Shown: piece by piece, positions 37,355 to 47,149 of the stretch
Layout: the number at the start of each line of letters is the position of its first letter
How positions within the stretch are numbered: position 1 is the stretch's first letter
Assembly (NCBI RefSeq): GCF_003076275.1
Contig: NZ_CP029064.1
Span: 3,420,501 to 3,484,500 of the forward strand
Length of the DNA: 64,000 nucleotides
Reading direction: 5' to 3'
DNA from: Microbulbifer sp. A4B17
Lineage (GTDB): Bacteria > Pseudomonadota > Gammaproteobacteria > Pseudomonadales > Cellvibrionaceae
Translations under genes and position numbers: made by a program
The notes under the pieces: generated by a model
Database searches by the model: none
What the model was told of the DNA's origin: nothing
What the model saw: only the letters and a program-made list of their open reading frames with translations

Positions 37355-38224
37355 TTTCCTAATAAACCATCTCGCATGACCGATCGGTTTCACCAAGCTT
37401 CAGCTTCTGAATATTTTTTCACTACCACAACATGCCTTACAGGATACTCACTAAAGGCAATTAACAAAACAAGTAACCGATCAGTGATTTTCTGATCAAA
37501 TTTTTTATCTTATTAAGCCAACCTTCTTTAAAACTCAAACACCACCCAGGATAAAATGCCGTAAGACTTTAGTTTTATTGGATTAAATCCTCCCCTTCAA
37601 ATTTAGAGAACAGACAAAGAAAACATACGATAATCGACCGCCGTCAATCGCCGGAAAAAACCAACGCCTAAATCAAAAAACATAAGAAACTTTAAAGTAA
37701 GACTTGGAAGCAAAAGGTTAATCAAATCGTAGACTATTAACCTTCAAAAAGAGGAAAAATAAAAGAGTATCAGATGGCACACTCACACAAAGAATCACAT
37801 TTCAGATAAAACCACTTTACGAAATACAAAAACAGAATTATTTACTTCTACTAAGCCCAGAATAATAAAGTATATTTTTACGATTCTGGAGATTCACAGA
37901 AAGATCCATACTCTTCACCTTATTGCAAAAAAAGTTATTAGCAATCCAGACAAATTTTATGCAAACAGTTTTCAATAAGTAATTATTTCGATATTCTCAG
38001 GCACTTTCCTGACTTTTTGTTCGTACCGACCTCATTGTAACCGGGTGGCAAACTGATACTTTAGTACTCCAAATAGCGCAGATCGCCCCATAAAATGTAC
38101 GGGCATTCCTACACGGACCGTTTAACTAATAAGACTCACTGCTTCACTGTTCTGTGCACAGTACCTCTGCTTATACCTTTCGCTTCCAGTCAGTGGGGCC
38201 CGCTCATTTCAGCTTCCCCGCAGT
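37355..38224. other. AT-rich non-coding region
   Basis: About 870 bp upstream of the sigma factor gene. No intact gene is visible on either strand. It runs into decayed alpha/beta-hydrolase sequence on the right. Confidence 0.45.
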
Positions 38225-39002
38225 AGCAGCCTTGAATCACAGGACCCAGCTGTCATCAAGTCTATTCATTATTCGTTAAACTACCGAGAAGTTACGCAAA
38301 GAACCCTTATTACTGATCCCCCTTGGTACTGATGGCAGATGTTGATTCAACCTTTCAGACGCAACCAAGCTTCCGATGGAGTTTGGCAAGCTTAAGGAAT
38401 TCATTTTAGTCGGATTGTCATATTCAAAAAATCCCAGTGATCAAGTCAGCCATATTCGAAAATTTACCCACACCACTGATAACAATTGGAAACACTTGAC
38501 AGGCAAATCAACGGAGCATGCAACTTTTCTCTATAAGGTTATTTTGCCTCACCTATCCAACAATTATCACCTGACTGATAGTGGACACACCTTTATAGGT
38601 CACTCTCTAGGTGGCCTACTGGGCACTTACATGCTACTCATCATGCCGACCAGCTTTAACCACTATGTTCGCAGCAGCCCATTCATATGGTACGACGGTG
38701 AAAGTACTCTAAGCGTCAAAGCAATACCCAGCCCTATTCCCCATAGAGTATTTATAGGAGTTGATACCCTGAAAACCCACGGAAAAAGCAGATCCCTCAA
38801 TAACATGGTAGAAGGAGCACAGATTATTAATAATAAATTAATCAGTGAAAAAGTAGTTGAGGCAGACAGCAAGCCGCTCATTATCCCCGAAATAAATTAT
38901 GTGTTTCATTTCCAACGACAGCTATTCATAGGATCGGTGGCTATATTAAACGAATCTACAAATAGAGAAATAATGCGCCCAATTAGAAGAAAGCTGTATT
39001 AG
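38225..39002 (+). pseudogene. Decayed putative esterase (siderophore-esterase-like alpha/beta hydrolase)
   Basis: Only the C-terminal two thirds is open (from 38376). Upstream, another frame reads YSLFVKLPRSYAKN, an in-frame TGA (38314-38316), then PLVLMADVDSTFQT. A frameshift near 38357-38361 joins it to the open part, which has LKEFILVGLSYSKN and the nucleophile elbow FIGHSLGGLLGTYML. The order of these pieces matches the intact esterase at 44732-45604 (YDLYVKLPKNYSED, PVIYLNDGPHTF, AIIVGISF, GHSLGGSFGAWVLL). I therefore read this as a broken relative of that gene. The start boundary is approximate. Confidence 0.7.
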
Positions 39003-39051
39003 CCGACAACCCACTCAGATACAACCACTCTAAGCCAGGAAGAGGAAAATA

Positions 39052-39560
39052 ATGAAAAGAAGAAGCTTTCTTCGATTATCAAACCTGCTTTTCATGGCTG
39101 TAACTCCAATTTCGACAGTGCAAAGCATGCAGAAGTCACATGGAAATTCAGTTTATTTTCCAAAGCCTACCTTTATAGAACCCTGGTATTATCTGCTGCT
39201 GCGCACCAAAAAGGTTCCGGTATACCCAATATAATTTGCCACGGTTTTCAAATCTTGCCTTCTCTTAACATCACCAAATTGATGCCGCTGGCAAAGCAGA
39301 GTTTAAATCTATAGCTCCCAATTTATACGGCTTGGGCTTAAGTCATAAGCCGAAAGACATATCAGTATTTGCAACTACGTAAGTCTGCGATGACATCATA
39401 GGGTTAATAGACAAACTACAACTGGATAAAACAATCTTTGGAGGCCTGACTAACGAAGTTTTGTTGCGGACACTATGACCTTTTTTATTCGGATAGCTGC
39501 CTAAGATTAATAAATATTGGACCTCCCTCAAAATTCCCGTCCCGACATACTCCCTCTACT
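39052..39560 (+). pseudogene. Decayed alpha/beta hydrolase (epoxide-hydrolase-like)
   Basis: The region begins MKRRSFLRLSNLLFMAV, a possible export signal, and the frame ends at 39234. In other frames one reads GSGIPNIICHGF (the oxyanion HGF motif of epoxide-hydrolase-type enzymes), then HHQIDAAGKAEFKSIAPNLYG, then HKPKDISVFATT followed by a stop, then IGLIDKLQLDKTIFGG. These are consecutive parts of the family's cap-proximal region, in the right order, split by frameshifts and stops. The nucleophile segment is lost. Traces may continue to about 39.9 kb. The exact original function is unknown. Confidence 0.65.
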
Positions 39561-40162
39561 ATAAATAGCTGCACCAGAGGTAGTCGATAAGGCTACATGT
39601 AATCATCTTATGTAACAGCTCCCGATATCCGAACAGTTATTAAACCAAAGTGCAGAGCTATTTTTCCTACTCCTTTTATCAAAAAACCACTTAATCAGAA
39701 AAAATCTTTTACAGCATCCGAAAACTACGTCAGAGAGAAAACTGGATCAAGTAGCAACACTAGAGCAAGAGCACAAAAAGAAAGGGCTCTTCATTTAGAA
39801 AAAAACCTTACCTCCTATATCGAAACTCTCAGAAAACTGGATTTCATGGAGCACTAAACCAGTATCGCCCAATAAGAATAACCTGGACTTGAATCCAAAA
39901 GCGCTCTCAACATTGAGAGCTAAATAACCCCTATTTATATTTGTGTTCTTCCGAAGATCCAAGAAATACCTCAGGTATTAATGTCCGACTTGAGTACTAT
40001 ATTAACGATATACACAAGGCATCAATATAAACTGCGGATACTTTGCTTTGCAGGAAAGTCCTATGAAGTTTCAGATGAGATTGCTGACTGGCCTTAAAAG
40101 AAATTTTCCATCTAAAAGGTAAAACATGTTTAAATATAAATTTAAGGGAATATCTAAGAATA
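39561..40162. other. Degenerate non-coding stretch
   Basis: About 600 bp after the broken hydrolase. Short open frames occur, but none has family features or a good start. It may be further remains of the same gene plus the leader of the S33-type hydrolase. A minus-strand frame at 39997-40251 overlaps the next gene's start and is rejected. Confidence 0.4.
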
Positions 40163-41632
40163 ATGAAGAAAATATCTAAAAGAATATTAATTCTTGCATC
40201 AGCAGCTTTAACACTAGCACTGTGCTCTATTAATGGGGCAGCGACCCCCATTAATAATGAAGAAGCCTACACATTTACCACATGGAGCAAGCAAACTGCA
40301 GAGGGCTATAGCGGTGTTATCCGGGTTCCTGAAGACCGAACCAAGAAGAACAGTCGTAACATTTCCCTTCACTATATCAGGTTCCCAGCCACCGGAGAGA
40401 TAGCAGGCCCACCAATTATCTACCTGGCGGGCGGCCCTGGAGGTTCAGGAATTATGGCAGTCAACTACCGCTTTGATATGTTTATGGCGCTGCGTAAATA
40501 TGGTGATGTTATCGCCTTGGATCAACGTGGTACCGGTCGCTCAAACGACCTCCCCAATTGTGAATCGAATCAAATTGTACCACCACTTGAAGCCACCTCA
40601 GATACCCAGTACATCGATTACCATCGCAAAGCCCTAAAGGAATGTTTAGATTTTTGGGAAGCCAATGGCGTGAATCTAGCTGCCTACAACACGCTTGAGA
40701 ACGCCCGGGACCTCGATGACTTAAGACGTCACTTGGGTACAGAAAAAATGGTACTGTGGGGTACATCCTATGGAAGCCATCTCTCTCTGGCTGCAGTAAA
40801 GGAGATCGAAGATTCCATCGATAGACTGGTTTTATCCAGCGCTGAAGGTTTAGCTCAAACCGTTAAACTACCCTCTCGAACAAATGACTACCTGAATCGC
40901 CTGCAGCAGGCAATCAACCAGCAACCAGCCGCAAAAACCGCCTACCCGGATATTAAGGCGCTTATTAGCAGAGTTCACAAGAAGCTGGAATCACGACCAT
41001 TAAAAATTCAAATTCCGCAGCGGGATGGCAGTGAAGTCGATTACCTTCTGCAGCGCAGGGATATGCAGCAAATCGCCTCAGCGTTTATTGCAGACCCTAA
41101 AAGTGCCAGCCACCTCCTCAGGTTTTACCGCGACTTGGACCAGGGAAATGCTCCAAGTTTTGACAAGGTTCCCAGGCGCTACTTCCCTAGTGAATTCTTG
41201 CAACCGGGTATGCCCATATCACTGCATCCAATGCCAACGGCGATGGATATCGCATCTGGAATTGACAAAAAGCGTAAAGCACAGGTTGTGGATCAAGCGA
41301 GCAAATCACTACTTAAAGACTTCCTGAATTTCTCACTGCACTACGATAACCTGGCACCAGAGCTGGATCTTGGCGATAAATTTCGGGAGAAACCAGTTAG
41401 CGACATCCCCGTATTGCTATTGAGCGGAACTTTAGATGGAAGAACTTATCTCGAGGGCCAATATGAAGCGATTTCTGGATTCAAAAACGCTACCAAGATA
41501 ACAGTGGAAAATGCAGGACACAATTTACTGATGGCCTCACCTGAGGTCCAGAATACGATCAACTTATTTATGGAAAATCGCCCAGTCCCAAATACCCATA
41601 TCGTGGCTGAGCTACCCAATTTAGCGCCATAA
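40163..41632 (+). CDS. Secreted alpha/beta-hydrolase, prolyl/tripeptidyl aminopeptidase-like (S33)
   Basis: Protein of 489 residues with a signal peptide (KRILILASAALTLALCSINGAA). The catalytic machinery is intact: oxyanion YLAGGPGGSG, ALDQRGTGRS, the nucleophile elbow LWGTSYGSHLS, Asp in LLSGTLDGRTY, and His in ENAGHNLL. The split C-terminal lobe after a long cap is typical of SlpD/E-type and tripeptidyl aminopeptidase enzymes, which remove N-terminal residues from peptides, often Pro-containing. It is probably periplasmic or secreted. The preceding gene remnants are unrelated in subfamily. Confidence 0.87.
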   Translation: MKKISKRILILASAALTLALCSINGAATPINNEEAYTFTTWSKQTAEGYSGVIRVPEDRTKKNSRNISLHYIRFPATGEIAGPPIIYLAGGPGGSGIMAVNYRFDMFMALRKYGDVIALDQRGTGRSNDLPNCESNQIVPPLEATSDTQYIDYHRKALKECLDFWEANGVNLAAYNTLENARDLDDLRRHLGTEKMVLWGTSYGSHLSLAAVKEIEDSIDRLVLSSAEGLAQTVKLPSRTNDYLNRLQQAINQQPAAKTAYPDIKALISRVHKKLESRPLKIQIPQRDGSEVDYLLQRRDMQQIASAFIADPKSASHLLRFYRDLDQGNAPSFDKVPRRYFPSEFLQPGMPISLHPMPTAMDIASGIDKKRKAQVVDQASKSLLKDFLNFSLHYDNLAPELDLGDKFREKPVSDIPVLLLSGTLDGRTYLEGQYEAISGFKNATKITVENAGHNLLMASPEVQNTINLFMENRPVPNTHIVAELPNLAP

Positions 41633-41758
41633 GAGCCCTTAACTGGACAAGAGTTGCGGTAATGAAGTTGAAGCTTCAAAACCGTAACTTTCTCCTCGAC
41701 CTCGCATCCACAAAGCCCTCACATTACCCTAGCCTTAGAAGCAACTGGAGGCTGGGGG

Positions 41759-42853
41759 ATGACCAATATTACCGACGAAGTTCATCGTGGCGCCATCTGC
41801 GACCTCAGGGCGTTACAACAACCTGGCCTTGACACCTTCAAACGCTACATTCGTGGCAGCTTGCCTGGCCCCCCTTTCTGGCGTTTAACCGGTATGACCC
41901 CCACTGAAGCCGGCCTCGGTAAGGCAACTTATTCAATGCCCATTACCCCCTGGCTCGCCGATGGCACGGGCATTTATTGGGGAGGAATCTATGCAATGTT
42001 TGCAGACGCCCCTCTGGCCTCCGCAATTTGGACGACCCTACCTGCAGGTAGAGTGTTAAGCACATCAGAATTGAACATGTGCTTTATTCGTCCTATCACC
42101 AGCAGCACCCAGAATATTGTCGGTAGAGCAACGACTGTCCATTCAGGTAGCCAAGTGGGACTGTCCAGTATCCAGATCAACGATCAGGATGGCAGGACAC
42201 TGGCCTACGGCAGCACTCGCTGCCTAATTGCCAACTTTCCAGTCAATCCAAACCAGGAGCTTCCTATCCCCGACCTGGGACCCACTGACACTCCTGACCC
42301 CTATCTACGACCACCTCCAAAAACATTCTTCTGTGATATGGCACACCTGCCGGAACAGGTCCCCATCGAACTCCAACGAACCACGATTAGTGAGGGACGG
42401 ACTCATCCTATATGGATGCTCACAGGTTACCGCGCTGTAGAGGTGGAAAATGGTCGCTGTATCTCAACTATGCCCTCCTCTCCATGGTTTTCCAATGGAA
42501 CACTATCCATCTATGGCGGACTCTTGGCGTGGGCTGCAGATTTCACCATGGGGGGAGCCGTCTACTCCACACTGCCCGCCGGCTCGATTTTTGCCACTCT
42601 CGACATGCACATTCGCTTTGCCCGTCCTGCCAAACTCAACAGCGGCGACCTGATCCTGGAGGCGCAGGTACTCCACCGCGGGCGGCAGTTGCGGGTATCC
42701 TCCTGCAATATTGATACACCCAGTGGTAAACGTGTGGCTATTGCAACAGGCTCAGCCCTGGTGATCCCCGGGGGCGCACAGATGTTGAGTGACGGTAAAG
42801 AGCCCGATGAAATCATCGCAACCGCTACCTCTGGCAAGCCTTGGACACCATAA
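41759..42853 (+). CDS. Thioesterase family protein with two hot-dog domains
   Basis: Protein of 364 residues made of two PaaI-like hot-dog halves. The first half has WLADGTGIYWGGIYAMFADAP and TSELNMCFIRPI; the second repeats the pattern with WFSNGTLSIYGGLLAWAADFT and ATLDMHIRFARPA. These are the helix and following strand segments of the acyl-CoA thioesterase fold. It probably hydrolyses acyl-CoA in the cytoplasm. The first-half acidic residue is Asp (FADAP) and the second is Asp (AADFT). The internal repeat suggests an old gene duplication. A ribosome binding site (GGAGGCTGGGGG) precedes the ATG. Confidence 0.82.
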   Translation: MTNITDEVHRGAICDLRALQQPGLDTFKRYIRGSLPGPPFWRLTGMTPTEAGLGKATYSMPITPWLADGTGIYWGGIYAMFADAPLASAIWTTLPAGRVLSTSELNMCFIRPITSSTQNIVGRATTVHSGSQVGLSSIQINDQDGRTLAYGSTRCLIANFPVNPNQELPIPDLGPTDTPDPYLRPPPKTFFCDMAHLPEQVPIELQRTTISEGRTHPIWMLTGYRAVEVENGRCISTMPSSPWFSNGTLSIYGGLLAWAADFTMGGAVYSTLPAGSIFATLDMHIRFARPAKLNSGDLILEAQVLHRGRQLRVSSCNIDTPSGKRVAIATGSALVIPGGAQMLSDGKEPDEIIATATSGKPWTP

Positions 42854-42998
42854 AATTCAATGGCAGCAACAGGGCTATATTCAGGTAAAATACCCTCAAA
42901 TATCAGCCCGCACGGCTGGTGAAATTTTAACCAATCATGCAGGTAAGACCTATCCAGGTCGCGGCTGCTGAAACCATAATTGTTGCGAGTAAGAGACT

Positions 42999-43532
42999 AT
43001 GGCCTCACTGCAAGACCAACTGCTTCAGGCAGGACTTGTCGACAAAAAGAAAGCCAAACAAATCAGCAAAGATAAGCGCAAGCAGCAAAAAGTTGCTAAT
43101 AAGTCCTCCCAGCCTCAGGTTGACGAAACAAAACTCGCGGCGCAGAAGACTCGAGCGGAAAAAGCCGCACGTGATCGCGCCCTCAATGCTGAGCGCGATG
43201 CCGCAGCGCAGCAGAAAGCAATTGCAGCACAGATCAAGCAATTAGTAGAAAAAAATCGCCAACCTTACTCAGGTGAAACAACCTATAATTTCACTTTCGA
43301 GAAAAAGATCAAAACTATCTATGTCAACGACGAATTGCGAGACCACCTGATTGCCGGACGATTAATGATCGTTGTTCAGGGTGGGCGCTTTGAACTGGTT
43401 CCACGAGTTATTGCCGAGAAGATTGCGGAACGCAATGCTGATATCGTAATCAAGCCCGCAGAAAGTACAGCAGTGGTAGACGAGGATGATCCCTATGCGG
43501 ACTTCCAGATCCCCGACGACCTGATGTGGTAA
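42999..43532 (+). CDS. DUF2058 domain protein (YaiL-like)
   Basis: Protein of 177 residues. The N-terminus MASLQDQLLQAGLVDKKKAKQ is characteristic of DUF2058/YaiL. A highly charged coiled-coil rich in Lys, Ala, Arg and Gln follows (about 20-85), then a folded C-terminal part (YNFTFEKKIKTIYVND, GRFELVPRVIAEKIAERN) and an acidic tail. The function is not established; nucleic-acid binding is often suggested from the basic coil. It is the first gene of a tight three-gene operon. Confidence 0.9.
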   Translation: MASLQDQLLQAGLVDKKKAKQISKDKRKQQKVANKSSQPQVDETKLAAQKTRAEKAARDRALNAERDAAAQQKAIAAQIKQLVEKNRQPYSGETTYNFTFEKKIKTIYVNDELRDHLIAGRLMIVVQGGRFELVPRVIAEKIAERNADIVIKPAESTAVVDEDDPYADFQIPDDLMW

Positions 43533-43540
43533 GCCGTCAG

Positions 43541-44104
43541 ATGGAGAAAGCTGTTATCCAAGCAGTAGAGCAATGGCTCACCGATGTAGTCGTAGGTCTC
43601 AATCTCTGCCCCTTCGCACGCAAACCTTTGCGTGCAGGGCAGATTCGCTTCAAAGTGAGCACTGCCACAGAGGATGAAGACCTTCTAAAAGACTTAATGT
43701 CCGAATTACGCCAGCTCGATGCCACCTCGGAAACTGAGCTGCTCACCACTTTATTGATTATTCCCAACCACTTGCACCAATTCAGCGATTACAATCAGTT
43801 CCTCGACATGGCAGAGTGGCTACTGGATCGCAATGACTATGCAGGTATTTATCAACTGGCAAGCTTCCACCCCGATTACCAGTTTGCCGGAACAGCGGCG
43901 GCTGATGCTGAAAACCTGACCAATCGCGCACCTTTCCCCATCTTGCACTTGTTGAGAGAGGAAAACCTGGAAAAAATGATTGATCTGTATCCAGATCCAG
44001 AAACTATTCCAGAAGATAATATCCGCAGGGTAGAATCCTTGAGCCACGAGGAAAAGCTAAAGTTATTTCCCTACTTATTTCGCCAGGTTAACAATAACCA
44101 ATGA
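43541..44104 (+). CDS. DUF1415 family protein
   Basis: Protein of 187 residues from the ATG at 43541, 8 bp after the DUF2058 stop; a GTG at 43526 overlapping that stop is an alternative. The core WLTDVVVGLNLCPFARKPL, LLIIPNHLHQFSDYNQFLD, and QLASFHPDYQF are the signature segments of DUF1415. A conserved Cys-Pro-Phe-Ala and a histidine pair are visible; the function is unknown. Its stop overlaps the start of the next gene (ATGA), so translation is coupled. Confidence 0.88.
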   Translation: MEKAVIQAVEQWLTDVVVGLNLCPFARKPLRAGQIRFKVSTATEDEDLLKDLMSELRQLDATSETELLTTLLIIPNHLHQFSDYNQFLDMAEWLLDRNDYAGIYQLASFHPDYQFAGTAAADAENLTNRAPFPILHLLREENLEKMIDLYPDPETIPEDNIRRVESLSHEEKLKLFPYLFRQVNNNQ

Positions 44105-44688
44105 GACCATTGGCAGAGCTATTACGGCTGAGGAAACAGATCCGAGTTATTGGCTTTGATGATGCTCCTTTTGAAAAACAAAGGGGCGCGCCCGTTAGAA
44201 TTAGTGGTATTGTCTGCACTAAAACTCGCTTCGAAGGAATGCTCTGGGGGCAAGTCAGCAAAGATGGAATGGAGGCTACTGATACACTTTCTGCCCTGCT
44301 AATAGAAAGTAAATTTTATAGTCAGGTAAATGTCGTACTGACCGATGGAGTGGCAGTAGGTGGTTTCAATATAATTGACTTACCAAAGCTGGCCAACACC
44401 CTGAAACGCCCCTGTATTGCATTAATGCGGAAACCACCCGATCTTGAAGCCATTGATAAGGCTCTACAAAATTTTCCTGACTACCTATTGCGCAAAAAAA
44501 CCTTGTTAAAAGCTGGAAAAATCCATAAACACAACAACTTCCATTTTCAAGTGCAGGGCTGCGAACCAGAAGTGGCCGCACAAGTATTAGAGCAGGCCAC
44601 CGACAGGGGGAATGTCCCCGAAGCGCTGCGTTTAGCCCACATGATTGGTGCAGCAGTAATGACCGGACAAAGCGGCAAACGCGCATAA
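44101..44688 (+). CDS. DUF99 family protein (endonuclease V-fold relative)
   Basis: Protein of 195 residues. RVIGFDDAPFEK near the N-terminus and VLTDGVAVGGFNIIDLPKLAN in the middle are the signature motifs of DUF99, with conserved aspartates at positions equivalent to the endonuclease V fold. I know the family best from archaea, with scattered bacterial members. Nuclease activity has not been shown that I know of. It overlaps the DUF1415 gene by 4 bp and ends the operon. Confidence 0.85.
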   Translation: MRPLAELLRLRKQIRVIGFDDAPFEKQRGAPVRISGIVCTKTRFEGMLWGQVSKDGMEATDTLSALLIESKFYSQVNVVLTDGVAVGGFNIIDLPKLANTLKRPCIALMRKPPDLEAIDKALQNFPDYLLRKKTLLKAGKIHKHNNFHFQVQGCEPEVAAQVLEQATDRGNVPEALRLAHMIGAAVMTGQSGKRA

Positions 44689-44731
44689 CCCCTATAGCAT
44701 AACAGCTATAATGCCGCTTTAACCTCTATTG

Positions 44732-45604
44732 TTATGAGCCGGCCCACATGTCATGGTATATCCATCTTAAGCCCTTCGCTAACCCCACAGGGAAAGTAGA
44801 AAAGTGATCTGTCCCATTCACAATTTCTCCATTAAGCTTCAGCCCTCGGTAGTTGCGTGACTGTAAGCGCGCAAAAAACCGTTTATGCCCATCGACCATG
44901 TCATTACGCATGCGCCCTTTCTTTGTTGTCTCCAAAGCGCCAGTGGCAATATAGACATTTACCGCCAATGAATTGTTATGGCTTGCATATTTATCTTCCA
45001 AATCAAATATCATTTCATCCTTAAACCAGAGTGAAGGACTTGTCAGAATATAGCTGGAAAATAACTGAGGTTTAGTAAGTAATACCCAGGCGCCAAAAGA
45101 CCCACCCAATGAATGGCCAGAGAGAATCCTACGCGTAGGATCAACCCGAAAAATACCCTCAATAAAGGGGATTACTTCCTTCTCGATAAACTTTAGGTAT
45201 TCTTTGGCTCCACCTGTGGTATAGCGTTTCCAGCCTGTATCGACCATAGGTGTAAGATCTCTAACTCGGCTAAATTGTCCGTTTTCACCATGGGCAAATG
45301 AAATACCAACGATAATGGCTTTATCCATATCTTCGAAATGTGTAACACCTGAAGCTACCTTAAATGTATGGGGCCCATCGTTAAGATATATTACCGGGTA
45401 GATCTCATTTTTAGTGTTATCCTCTGAATAATTTTTTGGAAGCTTCACATACAGGTCATATTTACGCTCAAGGATTTCAGAGTCAACCGTATAGATTTTA
45501 GATCCGGCCAGTTCAAAAGATTCTGAAATCTTAGTGATAAGTGGCCCTGCATTTATCGAACAGGACAACAGGGAAATAACCACCAGAAAAATAAATCTAA
45601 TCAT
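44732..45604 (-). CDS. Putative esterase (alpha/beta hydrolase, siderophore-esterase-like), secreted
   Basis: Protein of 290 residues from the ATG at 45604, with AAGG 6 nt upstream; an in-frame start lies at 45619. A signal peptide (MIRFIFLVVISLLSCSINA) directs export. The esterase-D-type motifs are YDLYVKLPKNYSED, PVIYLNDG, RILSGHSLGGSFGAW (Ser nucleophile), a TSPSLWF segment and His in NGTDHFSTF. The family includes IroE/Fes-like and other acyl esterases. A broken homologue sits 6 kb to the left. It may share a transcript with the M23 peptidase gene upstream (145 bp gap). Confidence 0.87.
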   Translation of the reverse strand: MIRFIFLVVISLLSCSINAGPLITKISESFELAGSKIYTVDSEILERKYDLYVKLPKNYSEDNTKNEIYPVIYLNDGPHTFKVASGVTHFEDMDKAIIVGISFAHGENGQFSRVRDLTPMVDTGWKRYTTGGAKEYLKFIEKEVIPFIEGIFRVDPTRRILSGHSLGGSFGAWVLLTKPQLFSSYILTSPSLWFKDEMIFDLEDKYASHNNSLAVNVYIATGALETTKKGRMRNDMVDGHKRFFARLQSRNYRGLKLNGEIVNGTDHFSTFPVGLAKGLRWIYHDMWAGS

Positions 45605-45749
45605 AGACAACCTTAACATTTATTGTACTTAACATAGAGATAAGAATAATCTTAGCTATAAGCCATAAGAAAATTCAGCAAGTATCAGCAATTCAAGCTG
45701 CACAGCAAAAAATCAAAGGGGAAGTAAGATTTACAGATTGAAATTTTAA

Positions 45750-47135
45750 TTATGAACCAGATATATCTGATCGAGTATAATTGATAAGCTCATCCTGAAT
45801 CTTTTCAACCTGTTGGTAATATCGGTGCAAAGAGGCACCCGTCAACCTGTTACTTACAGGGAGATCAAGTCTCAATGGATCAACAGCTCGTCCATCCTTA
45901 TGAATTTCATAATGTAGATGACGCCCCTGAACACGCCCTGTAGCACCCAGGTAACCAATTGTCTGCCCCTGCCTAACCCGAACTCCTTTATTGATTCCTT
46001 TCGCATATCCTTTCAGGTGAGCATAAATGGTTTTTATTCCAGAATTGTGGCGAATACGAATATAATTACCAAAGCTACCGAAATAAGAAGCTCGTTCAAC
46101 AATACCATCACCTGCGGCTAATATTGGTGTACCTAAGGGAGCACCAAAGTCCAATCCTTTGTGCATTCGGGTATATCCCAAAACAGGGTGTTTGCGGCGA
46201 CCAAAATAGGAGGAAAGCCTTGCGTTCTCTAATGGTGTACGCATTAGAAGCCCTCTCGAACTTTGGCCTTCAGGATAAAAATAATCTGCAATGCGCGACC
46301 CTTCGTCAGAAAAGCGATATAAAGTAATCTTTTTCCCACTTAAAACCAGTTCGGCAAACACTAGTTTATTTAGCTCTTCATTGCCTGTCTGGGTATCAAC
46401 CGAAGTATCATAAAAAACTGAAAATTGATCGCCATCTCGAATTTGCCGCTGAAAGTCTACGGAGTAACTAAATATTTCATTGAGCTTTGTGAGTACAGCA
46501 TTAGATAGTCCAGACCTTCTCCCACTCTGGTACAAATTTCCAGATATTACACCCTTAACATAGTGCTTTCTGGCGCCAACAGGGCTTTTAATCTGGTGAG
46601 CCGTAAAGTTTTTACCTTCCCTAACCAGCTCTAAGCGTTGCGCAAATCCTATAGAAAGGATAATTTTATTAAGTTTTTCAGTAGGGCTTATTACCAATTC
46701 AAATTCTTTACCAACGGGCATGGTACTGACATTGATATGCCCCGACAAAGCCTTGATTACTCTATGTGCCTCTGCTTGATCAATCCCATTATCTACCAGT
46801 AATGACAAAACTCCTTGGTTTTTTGCCAGCCAAACTTTCTTCGTGCGCTCTTTACCCCCTTCCTCAACCTTACCTCTAAGTGGTGGAGAAACCGCCCTAC
46901 TCTGGTCTTCATATTCTTGATAACTTATAGGAAGATCAGTCAGGTGAGGCAACATATGTGACAAATCATATGGCATCAATTTAATATTAGAATAAGCTTC
47001 TGACAACGGGGCTGCCATCGCCATTGAATTGATCGGTACAAGGGCTAATAACATAGCTATCTTCCAGAGATCGGCCAACAAGAAAACTACTTTCCGCTTG
47101 AGGAGCCGTCCTGTATTTCTTATGCAATGAATCAT
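45750..47135 (-). CDS. M23 family murein endopeptidase (MepM/OapA-like)
   Basis: Protein of 461 residues. An N-terminal membrane or signal segment (VVFLLADLWKIAMLLALVP) is followed by an OapA/LysM-like module (about 95-200), a linker domain and the M23 peptidase domain near residues 320-420. The latter has HKGLDFGAPLGTPI and GRHLHYEIHKDG, giving the zinc His-Asp pair and the H-x-H pair. It probably cuts peptide cross-links of peptidoglycan. It starts 14 bp after the stop of the M56-M23 fusion gene with AAGGG between, so it belongs to the same operon. Confidence 0.9.
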   Translation of the reverse strand: MIHCIRNTGRLLKRKVVFLLADLWKIAMLLALVPINSMAMAAPLSEAYSNIKLMPYDLSHMLPHLTDLPISYQEYEDQSRAVSPPLRGKVEEGGKERTKKVWLAKNQGVLSLLVDNGIDQAEAHRVIKALSGHINVSTMPVGKEFELVISPTEKLNKIILSIGFAQRLELVREGKNFTAHQIKSPVGARKHYVKGVISGNLYQSGRRSGLSNAVLTKLNEIFSYSVDFQRQIRDGDQFSVFYDTSVDTQTGNEELNKLVFAELVLSGKKITLYRFSDEGSRIADYFYPEGQSSRGLLMRTPLENARLSSYFGRRKHPVLGYTRMHKGLDFGAPLGTPILAAGDGIVERASYFGSFGNYIRIRHNSGIKTIYAHLKGYAKGINKGVRVRQGQTIGYLGATGRVQGRHLHYEIHKDGRAVDPLRLDLPVSNRLTGASLHRYYQQVEKIQDELINYTRSDISGS

Positions 47136-47149
47136 ATAAAGCAGCCCTT

